From: Brugia malayi
Taxonomy: Eukaryota > Nematoda > Chromadorea > Rhabditida > Onchocercidae
NCBI RefSeq assembly: GCF_000002995.4
Contig: NW_025062475.1
Span: 8,932,187 to 8,996,186, forward strand
DNA length: 64,000 nt
Reading direction: 5' to 3'
The first letter of the stretch is position 1. Each line of letters starts with the position of its first letter. Positions 24,801 through 36,696 of the stretch are shown here, in pieces. A model generated the notes under the pieces. The model was not told the origin of the DNA, did no database searches, and saw only the letters and a program-made list of their open reading frames with translations. Made by a program: the position numbers and the translations under genes.

Positions 24801-27506
24801 TTTTTTTATTTAATTCAGAAATAATGATTTCCGTTAGCATGCATTTGTAATTTCAGATCCTGTAAATGTGCATTTGTTGCCTGATTCAGGTGATATGACT
24901 AATGTAGTGGCCGATGTACTCCGATCGTTTTTCAGACAGCTTGATTCTCCACTTGTTCCTTATCACATTCAGGATCGACTATTCGCTGTTGCTGACATGA
25001 AAGGTGTCGGGTTCACAGTTTCCTCATTGCAAACATAATTTCTATGAACTCATTTTCAGATAGAGCTAGATTAGATGAATATCATGAAATTTTGATGGGT
25101 TTGCCACGAATACGCATTCAGACATTGAGACGTATTCTTGATCACTTAAAAGATGTTACGGAACTAGCATATGCAAATTTAGCAACCGTCGAAAATGTTG
25201 CGAAAGTTTTTGGACCAACATTATTTTCAGTCGAACAGGTTTTTTGTTTTATTATTTCATCTTTCCTTTCACATTAAAGACTCTGTGGCTGTTTAGTGTA
25301 GGCTATCTTATGACTGTTGCCCCCACCGCTTGGTATGCTTTATTTAAAATCTACATTTAGTCTATCGCTACTCAAGCTGTGGCATAAATCTCACTGCTTG
25401 ATCAGTTTCAACATGATGTTGAAATTCTTCTTATTCTCATTTATACATCCTTTGCCATCATTTCCTCCCGCGATATATTAAATCACATTTTTGATTTCCA
25501 TTATTAAACTCCATTTTTAGGGTAATGGAGTAGATAACAACAACTTTGTTGCCACGATACAGCAAGTGAACCTTGTCAAGGATCTTTTAACTTATTATGC
25601 TTCTATATTCCGCATTTCAGCGCGTGAAATGATTATAAAGTCAAAAATAAATATGTTGCAAGAGAAATCAAATCAAACGAAGGTTTTAAGATTTTTTCAA
25701 TTTTTGTTCCAAAATTTCAATTTTAACAAAGCCAAAGTTTGTGTATCGGACTTCAGGCTCGTGCAGATGGTTTTCTTGTTCCTGTACATATTCTTGAGAA
25801 AGATAATCATACATTCAATGTGCAGTCATCTTCGAATGCGGAACAAGTGAGCATTTTGATTATCATTATTAAATTATTAACTATATAGCTGAATCTTTGT
25901 TATGATTTAAGTTTTTACATTGATGGCGATTGCAGGTCTGTGATGCAGCTAGAAATAGGCCAGTTGTTCGTAATGAGGCTGATGTAAACAATTTTGTACT
26001 GTTTGAGGTATGATAACTATTTATTATGAATCATCGGACGAAAGCCACTCGTTTTATTCAGTAAGGTTTTGGATAGATTCAGTTAATTAAAATATTCTTT
26101 TAGGAAATAAAATGTGGTCAACTTGAAAGACGCGTGAATCCGCCTGAGAAAATGAGCTCAATGGTTACTGGCAGATGGCTTGACTGGGAACCTGCTGAAT
26201 GCTTTCTCCTATTTAAGAGAGATCCTATTCCATATTCATTTAGGGTTAATTTTTTTTTTGTCCAGTTTTTTTTGTGTATTCTTGCACATGCAATTGAGGT
26301 GGTGGTACTAAAGTCTTGGTATATGTTTACATAAATAAATGAACTTATTGGTACGACATTGATCCTATTCCATATTCATTTAGGTACATGTTTAAATAAG
26401 TAAATGAAATTGGTGCGACATTGGGTCAAGCGATGTATAAGGATGAGATCAAAATTAATTTGATGCATTAGAGTTTCTATAGATAAACTGTTTTGTTTTG
26501 AAAAGTGAGGGAAAAAAATAATAATTATAGAATATACGTGTTGTTAAAAAATAATTATGATAAAAATGTAATAAAAATGAAAATTTACAATTACTAGCTT
26601 AGAAAAACAACAATTCAAATCTTTTTAAGATTTTTTTTTTCTAATTTGGTAACAAATACTTAGATTTTATAGTATATAAATAAACAATAATTTTTTCTCT
26701 CCAGCTTTCATATCCATTTGCTGATGATGTGCGGATTGCGGAGCAAGGGACAAAATCGTTCAGTGTTGGTCATCTGAAATTAGAGGGTGGATTAGTTGCG
26801 TACTACAATAAGGTACAGTAAACTACGAAACCATGTTAAATTCCAATATGTCGCGAGTTTAACGTGAGAATAAATATTGTTTTGTTTGGCTAGTTAACAA
26901 TTTTCAGGATTATTCCAGTCTTCAGTTTGGTTACCATGATAATGGTAATTTTGGTGGTGATAGAAATCAGTTCTGTGTTTTTTAAGTAACGTAATAATTT
27001 CGGTTTGAAATCCAGTTAATGATACTTTGCAGTTTGCACCGTGTAAAGATTTGCCATAGCATTGATATTGTCTCATTTCTATGTTTTTATTTATTCCCTC
27101 ATTTGTTTTTCATTTAATTACTCTACTTTCTTATTGATTAAGAGGTACTTCACCAACTAATTCAGTTCTGAACCAAAAGCCGAGAAGTAAGGTTGACATA
27201 CTGATAATTCTGAATGTAACAAATGATGCATAGTTTCAGTTTTTTCAGGGCTTGAAAAAAATAAGTGAATGGCATACGGACGATATACTGTGGTACATTG
27301 GACATGAGAGCAGTCGTAAGCCGCCTTATCCACATACTCTCACATTTATATTACCAAAAGATAATAATTTCAAGTACAAATCAAAATACATGGGTTATTG
27401 TGTCGCATTTCGTGAGGCGACTCTGAGGAGGCAATGGCTCAATGCAGTAGTCAGTTCACAGCAAGATTTCCATGAAAATTCTGTAATGCCCTTGGTGCAA
27501 ATTTAA
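21812..27506 (+). CDS. ARAP-like Rho GTPase-activating protein (PH-PH-RhoGAP-RA-PH)
   Basis: Fifteen exons join in frame to exactly 932 codons: 21812-22476, 22544-22778, 23455-23631, 23718-23851, 23981-24154, 24291-24440, 24603-24706, 24857-25003, 25060-25238, 25521-25682, 25757-25846, 25936-26007, 26104-26244, 26705-26812, 27249-27506. Residues 1-270 are polar, basic and unrecognised. A PH domain follows at about 275-360 and a second at 370-465 (WSSGWMFLDG; KLYYALDS). The RhoGAP domain at about 505-655 has the arginine finger in GLYRRNG (about R529) and NLATVENVAKVFGPTLF. A Ras-association-like part spans about 690-810 and a C-terminal PH domain 815-910. The order is that of the C-terminal half of ARAP proteins, but no ArfGAP zinc finger or SAM domain is seen. 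It probably switches off Rho-family GTPases at membranes. The intron after 24706 has a GC donor. Confidence 0.82.
23863..23942 (+). repeat. Near-perfect 34-bp tandem repeat, 46-bp period
   Basis: In the intron after exon 23718-23851 of the ARAP-like gene, a 34-base stretch starting CTAAGTTGCATTAG at 23863 is repeated from 23909 with one base change. Confidence 0.85.
26221..26384 (+). repeat. Duplicated exon end and splice donor in the ARAP-like gene
   Basis: The last 24 bases of exon 26104-26244 recur exactly at 26361-26384, 140 bases downstream in the intron, followed by GTACAT, a usable donor. Next to it is an imperfect tandem copy of intron sequence (about 26320-26360 and 26383-26425). 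Reading through the first donor meets a stop before the copy, so the copy should not yield normal protein. Confidence 0.85.
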
Positions 27507-29427
27507 ATTTTCTAGTTTTTAAACTTTAAAATGGGAAAATACATTCTTAATATTTGTACTTGCTAAGTGGATTTATATGTTGCTTTATTTGAATCAATAC
27601 ATGTTGTTATATATATATATCTCAAAAATATGTCTGCCACTATTTATGTACTCGTACTTTTTTTTTTACCTCTTCAACAATATATGCTTAATCTAGACTG
27701 TATTATGGTTCACAACCAAATATGACAGTTTCTTTGACACGTACTTTGAGAGTCATTTCTTTCTTGTCTCTTTATGGATAGTGAATTCCAAGCAGATATA
27801 TTTTGAGATAATTGTCTATAGACTAGTTTATACTTAATTAAAACGAACAATTTGCTGAAAGTTGATCGAATAACCGAAAAGTTGTTTGGTGCTTTTTCGT
27901 TTTAATTAAATATATCGCCGCATAAAATAAAGTATGATTTAGTAGATGTCATGCTATTTTCCTGTATACATTTCGTCACTGTGTTAATAAAACAATGTAT
28001 AATTATTTTTGAATTATACGGATACATTTGTTATATTATTAATTGGTACATTTCTACACGATCAATTTATTATAATTTAGTCATCGAAGAAAAAAATCCT
28101 ATGCTTTTATTAGAAGAGCGAGATGTATAATTTCTATTATATCACTATGAAAACGAGTGCGACCAATCTTTGATGACGGAATTAAAAAGATACCGAAGTT
28201 GTGTACTTTGATTTGAAAACTTTTAGTCTAAGAGAATTTTGCACTACATTTTAAAGTTAATAGTTCCTAAATGTCGCTTCATTCATTATTTGGTGCATGG
28301 GCGATCTAACTACATGATTGTGTCATTATCTACTTCTTGCCGTTAATTTGTGACGTTGACAATGAAATGAAGTAAGATGCAGAGGAAGTTTAGGAACAGG
28401 TGGATAAGAAATTGTTTGAATTAGGATGCTATCTGTGAGTGTATCTAAGCACTGCTAGTGAAGTATAGCGGTTCAGGGTTTAATGTCATTAGGAGTATAT
28501 GTGTTTCGTTTTGAACGACATCGCTTTTATTATCTATGTCGCACTCTTCCGAAATTGTGTGATGCTATGGTAGTGTGTGATAAAGTCATGGCTCAAATTT
28601 AAACAGTATTCGAAACAATTGTTTAACTTGATTTCAGGATAGCTTTATCGTTTGAAATTTCAAAATAAAACTTCAGAAAGTTGATAGGGAAATGCCGGAC
28701 TTTGTCTTTCCATAATATAGCTCAGCTTATAAGTTTAGTAAAGGCTACAAATTAGTCAACGTTTTGCTCGAGAATTGCTCGAGATAGCAATGTTGATCCG
28801 CTTCCACTAGAGAAGCAATTAGAGAATGTGGTCTATTTTGAAACAAATGTTTCCATCTGAAAATGATCAATGGATGTTAGAAAGAAAAAGATAGCAACGG
28901 AATGAAGTTGTGTTGTGATCGTCGAACTCGATTTTTATGAAATAAATCCAGAGTGATAATGAATAACGGAAAATGCTACTTCTCTCTGAAAATTTCTGAT
29001 GTAGACCTCCTCAACAATTTTTTTGTATTTTCCACTTATGTCACAAAGATTTTTAGATCTTGAAAGGACCTAATATTATACTGTCTGTCGTTGTTATTTT
29101 CCGGCCCTGGTTCAACACATGACATTTATAAATTTTTTATTAATGTAAATCTCGAAAGCAGATCCTGAATAAGATTTTCACTTCTGATGAATAAATTAAT
29201 TGAAGCAATTTTCAGCATTGTGTTTGGCAATAAATAACAGTTGAGATGTTGAGTCTAATTCCTCAATTTAGTTTAATACCTTTTTTTTTTGTTGACATAT
29301 AAAATGAATTATAGTAATTTATGGTTCACAAGGTTTTATAGCAATTTTGAATAAAAAAGTAAGCATAAAATAATGGACGATACTGTACAGTTTCATGTTG
29401 TGCTTAAAAAGATCTCAATCGGCGTTA
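27507..29427. other. Intergenic region between convergent genes
   Basis: About 1.9 kb without recognisable coding sequence separates the stop of the ARAP-like gene from the stop of the CCDC92-like gene on the other strand. It should hold only their 3' ends. Confidence 0.5.
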
Positions 29428-32400
29428 TTATATCGTATTTTGCATTGACTCATGTACTGAAATCGAAGCTTTAGAATTTTTGTATGTGGTACTGTTCGCA
29501 ATAAAAGAATTTCGAATTTCATATAACGAACGGGTAAATGACATTCGATCATGTAATTCCAGCATCTGTAGTCGTGTCGGCTTCTCGATACTATGTGCCA
29601 ACGATGGTGCACTGCGTGGTTTCGAGTATAACGATGGTAGATGATGTGAACGTGGCCTGCAAATAAATTTAATTTTAAGATATCCATCAATGCAAAGCGA
29701 ATAACTAAACAAATTACCAGCAATATTTCATTAATTCACAAGTATGAACTCTCAAATACATTGACGATTATTGCACTTCATTACATGATGGACTGTAACG
29801 TCACGGAAGTACTAAAAATTAAGACTCTGCAAAATATTCATACAAAATTGAAAAAGGCATAGACTTACGTTGAAGGCGTATAATTGTACTTTCGTGCGAC
29901 AACATTTGGTCGTCCTCCTGGATAAGTTATCGAAATGTTACGGATTAAGCTCGCATGCGAAGAATTATTGTCTTTTTTGCCAAAAAATGATGCCGGAGCA
30001 GGATACCAGGGAATGGTTGGTTGTGAATAGAAATGGATTCGAGTAGGAATCTCATTACCAGTTATCTCAGCTACTCTCTCAAATGGGAGCTTAAAACCGT
30101 TAATTTATAAATGTGTTGGTTTTTAAAGTAATTTTAATTGAAAGACAGAAAAAGAAAAGCAAGAAAGCAGAAAAAAGTAGTCTCCATTTTAGACAATATG
30201 AAATACGGTCCTAAGGAATACCAGAAGTCAGAGAGTCAAGATCGACTTTTTTTTTGAATTACGAGAACCCTGTTAAGCTTTTTGATTTGATTCCATTGAA
30301 AAGATTGCAGAGTGAATTTAAAGAACTCTAAAATTATTTCTATAATGGATTGCACTTTGCTACTCTTAGCGAACATATGAAAAATGAAGCATCATTTACC
30401 TACCTGAGCCATCAGTTTAGTTATTTGTGCTGTCCTCTCACTGAGTTCATCAGTTAGCTGACGAATTCTGTTACTCTGAACATTTCATTTATGTGTTTCT
30501 TCAGCATACTTTTTGTAGTTCAATAACCAAAATGTACGCACATGTCAAATAAATTTTTGTAAAATTGTCCGATATGCAAAGTTATACTCTAACTAGAAAT
30601 TTAATCTGTTACTGTTTTTTAACAACTTCGTCCGGAAAAGACAAAGGAAATGCTAGACAAACGTTTCCGATAGATTTATGGACTACGTCTAAGTAATGAA
30701 GATAACGATTCAGATTAATCAAGTAGTTTTCAAGTCAGAGACCGTTATAAACATAATTTTGACACGATCTAGATTTTAAATTATTTTCTTTTTTTTTTTA
30801 TTTTATTTTATTATTATTAAAATTTCTATACATTAACGGAGATGTGAGGAGCCTTTCTAACAACGAGAAAATGTTGATTGGTATTAAGATAACCGTCATG
30901 ATAAGATTTCATGCTAAGATACTATTTCTTAACAACACCTTTATTACTTTTCATAATACTAGTACTGATGAATGCTGAAAACATGATAGTCATTAGGATG
31001 GGCAATTAAACAATGAAATTAATACTTTACCTGATAGGCAAGTTGATTTTTCAGCATTCTGATCGTTTCATTAGTTTTTTGCTCTAAATCTCTCGATTTT
31101 TTCTCGCATTTCTGTAACTCTTGATTCAGCTTATTCGTATTCTGCTCTGCTTTTTGCAACCTGTAGTCTTTATCCGATCGTGTCAAATGAATAACTATGT
31201 TTCAAAATAAATCTTGTAAATGAATTCTAAGCAAAGGGAGGATTTTTTTTTTTTTTGAATTCTAAACAAAAAATGATTTAAATATTTAAGCAAGGCTTGA
31301 TTTTATTTGTTTGGACCTTAAAAATTAATAATTATCCAGATGCAACAGTAAGTTTAGGTTTAACAAATAAGACATTTAATTCTAAAGAATATTTGCAATT
31401 CTTTTTACTTTTTTCAATTGATGATCGGAGACAGCAAGAAAAGAAGAAGCTAAATAAAAATATTAAAAACCTAAGATTCTATTGAACAGGTACTTGTGTT
31501 TCTAAAAATCGATCGATTATCATTGAAGTTAAGTGAAAAATGTTTCTTCCATTCGAAATTTCAAGCATTTAGTTCTTCTACATAGAATTGCGAATGTTTT
31601 GCTGGCCACATTCACGCAACATCCTCATAAGATAATGCGCTTGAAATTTAAAAATTTTCAGATGGCTTATCTTTCAGTATGTGAGAAGAAAAAACTGCCT
31701 TTTTCGAAGCAGCTCATTTTCATTTTCGAGTGTCGTGTTGCTATCGAACGACTTTTTCACATAAAGTCTACGGTAGAGATCTATAATGGATAAAAAAGAG
31801 GCAAAACCATTTAGCTGAGTACTGAAATGTTAGAATTAAAATTGAGGAATAGGAGAATTTGTTCAGTAGTAGTATAATAAACTGAGGTGGATAATAAATC
31901 CTGCTTCATGGATATTTTTGTTAAAATTCAGCTGAATGATACTGTGACACTGCTAGGATAAAATAAGGAAATCACAGCATTTTACAAACAGTTCAGCTTT
32001 CAGTTATAAAACCCACTTATCCAAGATGAGTTTTATTCGTCATCGAGCTGGTTTATAGCTATCTAAAGATAGCAATATCACCAATTAAAGAGTAAGAAAT
32101 TATCGAGTTACAAAGTTCTGCATCAGAACCTTTGAAAACTTACTATTTGAAATCAATTTTTTAATGTTTCAAATTACTTTGGGTATAATTTGCCATTACC
32201 TCTCAAATGGTGATGAAGTCTTTCAATTTCGGCGTGTAATCCAGTTAACATTTGAGAGTTCTCGTTTTGCAAAAAGGATATTTGAGCAGTTTCATGTTGA
32301 CGCCACATATCATCTCGTTTTTCAATAGCCACAGTTATACGGTGTGCACAGATTTCATTAATCAGACTTCCAATTTCACTGAGTTCAGATTTCTAAAACT

Positions 32401-33883
32401 ATTGAAATGTGATCAAAAATCACTACGATGTGAAATGCCATAAGTGAACATTAAATCATGCACTTTTTCATTTCATCCTTTCACATATTCTAATTTAGAC
32501 ACAGCTTTTCTAGATTCTAGAGATCTAAATTCTAGAGAACACTAAATGACGGAAGTTTTCCGACCTATTCGAATCTTAGGAATATAACATGTCTTAATAT
32601 CCACTATTGTTACCTTAATCGCATAAGGTGTTCCTCAAGTTGAGCTTGTAGAGTTTTGCAAAAGAGTCACATGGAAGCAAGAATCAATCAAAATTATATA
32701 AAGGATAAAATATCACTGACAGATTTATTAAATATATCATTTAAAAAGACACAGGCATGTCTAATTACATATAACTTACTTTGCATCCCTTAAAATCATA
32801 TACTCATTAGTTGCTGGTCCCAGTCATTATTGATTATTACTCGCTGAAAGCTTTACACGACATACTGTTATACTCCATCTATCTTTTTCTGACCTGCTGA
32901 CTTGTTTTTTGATTATAATAAGAAAAAATGAAGTCACAAATTAACCTCGCATCATTTTAAAAAATGGGAGAAATTCTAACTATTTTCGAGCTCTTGAAAA
33001 ACAAGGAGCAGTTGTAACTATCCATTTTATTTCCGCTATAACAAACCTATCGATAGATAACAGCATAGGATCAGAAAAAAGAACGCTAATTAAAATTTAA
33101 AAGATTTTTTTGTTAAAGTAATTTTAGTATTGAAATAATTTAGAGTAATCTTTTTTCCAAACAGTCAGGATAATTGCAATTAATCATAAACAGAATCGAA
33201 GTAGTTTTTAGAAATAACAGCCTGATCTACTTGTTTTACTTAAATTTTGATGAGTTCTAGAAAGTGCCCTGGATTTTCTCTGATGTGTACCAAAATGAAC
33301 AAATGCAAATTTATGTTTGTGAATTATAAATTGGATTTTATTTTCCTTTTGAGATGTATGAATTTGATGTCAAATAAAAACAATTCGATATGCAATATAT
33401 GTGTACTTTGCTTTATCACTGGATGCGTTTCGCTGTTTTCGTGTACTTCCTTTTTATCACTCATTGGATTTTTCATGAAACCGTTACATATGAGAATGCT
33501 CTTTTGATAATTTCCAGTTTCCTTTGCTATCTATGAGAAAAGCAAGCAATAAATGACTTCCGATAGTTCAGATGCTTTCGATAAATTATCTAATTTTAAA
33601 AATATGTAATCAGCGACATAAGAAAGAAATGCGTGAACTTCGCAACTTCCCAAACTATAGAAAAATAGAACATATTTATGTGAAACCAGTCTGCTACATT
33701 TGAATATTTTAGTATGCGCATCATTTCGAGATCACATCGATTTACATACCGGAATGAATTTTGTCAATACTTGTGCAGTTGCTTCTTCCACATCTTGATC
33801 AAAACATTGTATTTCTGCCATGCATTTTGAGATATCAATGCCGATACTGGCTGTTCTTTTTTCCGGTAACTCTAATTTCGGCA
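29428..33883 (-). CDS. CCDC92-like coiled-coil protein, first exon missing
   Basis: Six exons on the minus strand join in frame: 33883-33750, 32392-32200, 31194-31031, 30475-30404, 30089-29869 and 29656-29428, about 337 codons. Exon 32392 carries ISFLQNENSQMLTGLHAEIE followed by RLHHHL. This matches the signature FLQ...L.GLHAEI.RLQ.H of the N-terminal coiled coil of CCDC92. The next two exons continue as coiled coil (Lys, Glu and Gln in heptads). The C-terminal 150 residues are Ser, Pro and Arg rich with no known domain. Human CCDC92 is a centriole and ciliary-base protein. The first exon, which must supply one base in phase, was not found and should lie between 33884 and about 36690. Confidence 0.6.
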
Positions 33884-36696
33884 CTGCAAATTTTAGAATT
33901 ATTAAATCCTTAAGATTTAAGGTTGGGTCAGTAATAGACTGATTACTGTGAACAAATAATTTAATTAGAATAAAAAGATGTAAAACCTTTGATTTTTACT
34001 TAATGAAAATTTCAGGTTATATAAGATACATGACAAAGAGAGTATGATCATCATGACATCATATCGATTAGATCGACAATTACCTTCATTCAAAAATTCC
34101 AAAGATTGAACTTGAAAAGCCCAAAAAGGAGTTAAAAAAGATCGGTCGAGGATCGCTAAGAAGCCGAAGTTGATCTAATTTCCAAGTACATCTACCTAAA
34201 AAGTTCCATGTACATCTACCTAAAAAGGACGGCGCATACTATCATACATATTTGCTAGTTCCGGTCGATTTCGTATTCCTTATAAAATGAGTAAAAATTT
34301 TAGTGAATCACTCCAAGAAATGTGGGGCAGTTTGATTAAAATGACACCTTTTAGCGGTTGTGCACAAAGTGTGAATGACATATTCGTTGCAGAAAATTCA
34401 GGCAATTTTATGCCACAGGTCGTTGACAGTTTGTCCGAGAATTCTTAAAAGACCAATCATGTTATCTGAAATATTACTCAGTCTTGAAATCTTGAAAAAG
34501 TCGCATTGACATTCATTTTCTACTATAATAACGTAAGCAAAAATAGCAAAAATAAGGTCCAAATATTAGCAGAAATTTTCAAAGTTACATGGAAAATTTC
34601 TGGTACAATGCTTACAGGTATTATTCCCTTAGTATGATATACACACACTGTAATAGTAGAAATCAAAAAAAACCTATGGTTGGTGGGAAACAAAACTGAA
34701 AAATGAGAAAGAACATTCAGGAATTGATGATGAAGAGAAGAAAATTATGAGGAAAAGCTTACACCTCCATAACTAGACAAAGATAGACTAGCAATAATTA
34801 TGGGAAATGAAATTTTTTATCAAATTCTGTTAATATCGATAATCAATAATTGTAATGCACCACTATCTACTAACCATGTCCCAAACAAATTTGAAATAAT
34901 TAAACTTAATGTCCTCAATGCAAATGAATGAAGCGTGAAATGCAGGATTAAATTAAGTGAAAATTCATTTTCACGTCCGCAAAATATAACGAAAAAGCTA
35001 GAATGAAATATGCTGCCAAACTAGAGGTTAGAACAAACTTTAAACTGATATTGATAGTACTTGACTGATATTAACATTGATGTTGACAGGATTGACTTTT
35101 CATAAGGGAGTAAAAGAATTGAGTAGACTGTTAAAGACTGTCATCTCTTCAATGATTATCGATTTGCCATCTTTTATTAAATGTATTTAAAGTCTCAAAA
35201 ATAACTTTGACAGATTGGAAATTTATTTTAAAGACTTTAGCCATGTTGTGTAATCACTGAAGTCTTTGTACGCATGGTTATTCGACAACAGAACCGAACA
35301 AACAAGGACAATGAAGATTAATGAGAAGTGCTCCTTTCATTCAGTAAAAACATCCATCCTTACATTATTAATTAAAACCTTCCCTACTTCTCCCGACCAC
35401 AATTACCAGCAGTGAGAAAGAGCGATAATGGGATAATTAAAAGAAAGAAAATTTTCAAAATTCGAGTTTAATGCTATTTTCAAGTGAGAATAGATTAAGT
35501 TTTCTTATGTTTCAGCTTTTATAATTTGAGGGATGAAGCCTTATTACTTGTTTCAGATTGAATGTGAATTGAGCCTTTGCCAGAAGCATCCCAGAAGCAA
35601 CAATATCAATTCGTTTGTGGAGAATAGTTCAAAAGAGAAGTGATCCTTCACTCTTTACAGTTGTTAATCAGTTCATTGAAGGAAAGCAATACACAAAATA
35701 GTGAACCCTAGTAAGCCACAAAATGATCAATGAAAGCGGATAATATTATTCTCAGGTAATGAATGACTACTGAGATGGCATTTAGTATAGAATGATTGAT
35801 ATTTGTAGGCTCTTGAAACTATTTCACAAAGTCATAAAATGAAGGCAAAGGTTAAAATGGGTGATTTTTACGTCTACTCTTCCAGCTTATCATCATTTCA
35901 AATGCCATCGTGAACATTTAGATGACAAAGTCTATTTCTACTATTAATTTCACTTTACTTTCATTGGAGAGCAGAATGTGCAATAAAAGCACAGTGGAGA
36001 AGACAGCACATAAGAGTGGTATGCCCAAGAACCTGGAAAGTGTCGGCTGCTGCGACCAAGTGATAGCCTAGTCCCAAGTGAAATGAAATGAATGGAGCCG
36101 AACAGCACAGCAAACCTTAGCAGTAACCTTAATCTATCCAATACCCTCTCTTACCAGCTCGTTTTTATTCATTCACTTTTCCACTCTTCTGCTTTGAAAA
36201 CACATAAATGTCACAAACACATCGACTGATTCGGAGTGTCAATGTCAGTGCATAGACGATGCAGATGCCGTAGAGTTATAATAGATGTTTTTTGGAGAAA
36301 GAGGTGGGTAGTGCCGCGACACTGAGAAGACAACATTGCGTAGCGTTCTTAACTCTTGTTTACTTGTTTACCAATCGATGTTTATAAGCTTCCACTCACT
36401 CCCTCCAATCATCACTTTCTTTGTATTGTCATCCTGCGCCAGTTCATTTGCACATTTTCCATCGATACGTTGTTATAGAATCTTCAAAATTTTCATTTTT
36501 TGGAATTTGAATTATGGAATTTTGATATCTGTTACTTGCAGAGATTGTGAAAGCTCTTCTGGCTATCTCCCCAAATATTGGTAAAAAATTGAATGAAAGC
36601 AAAGATAACGTTAAAGATGGAAAATAAGGGACATGATTATATTCTTGGATTATCATTTAACCTCATCCTTAGATTGAGATCAAGATCGAGAATTAT
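33884..36696. other. Long region between divergent genes
   Basis: It should contain the first exon and promoter of the CCDC92-like gene and the promoter of rpn-12. I found no convincing exon. An 18-base direct repeat (GTACATCTACCTAAAAAG) starts at 34185 and again at 34209. The open frame at 35950-36141 (minus) has no recognisable similarity. Confidence 0.4.
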
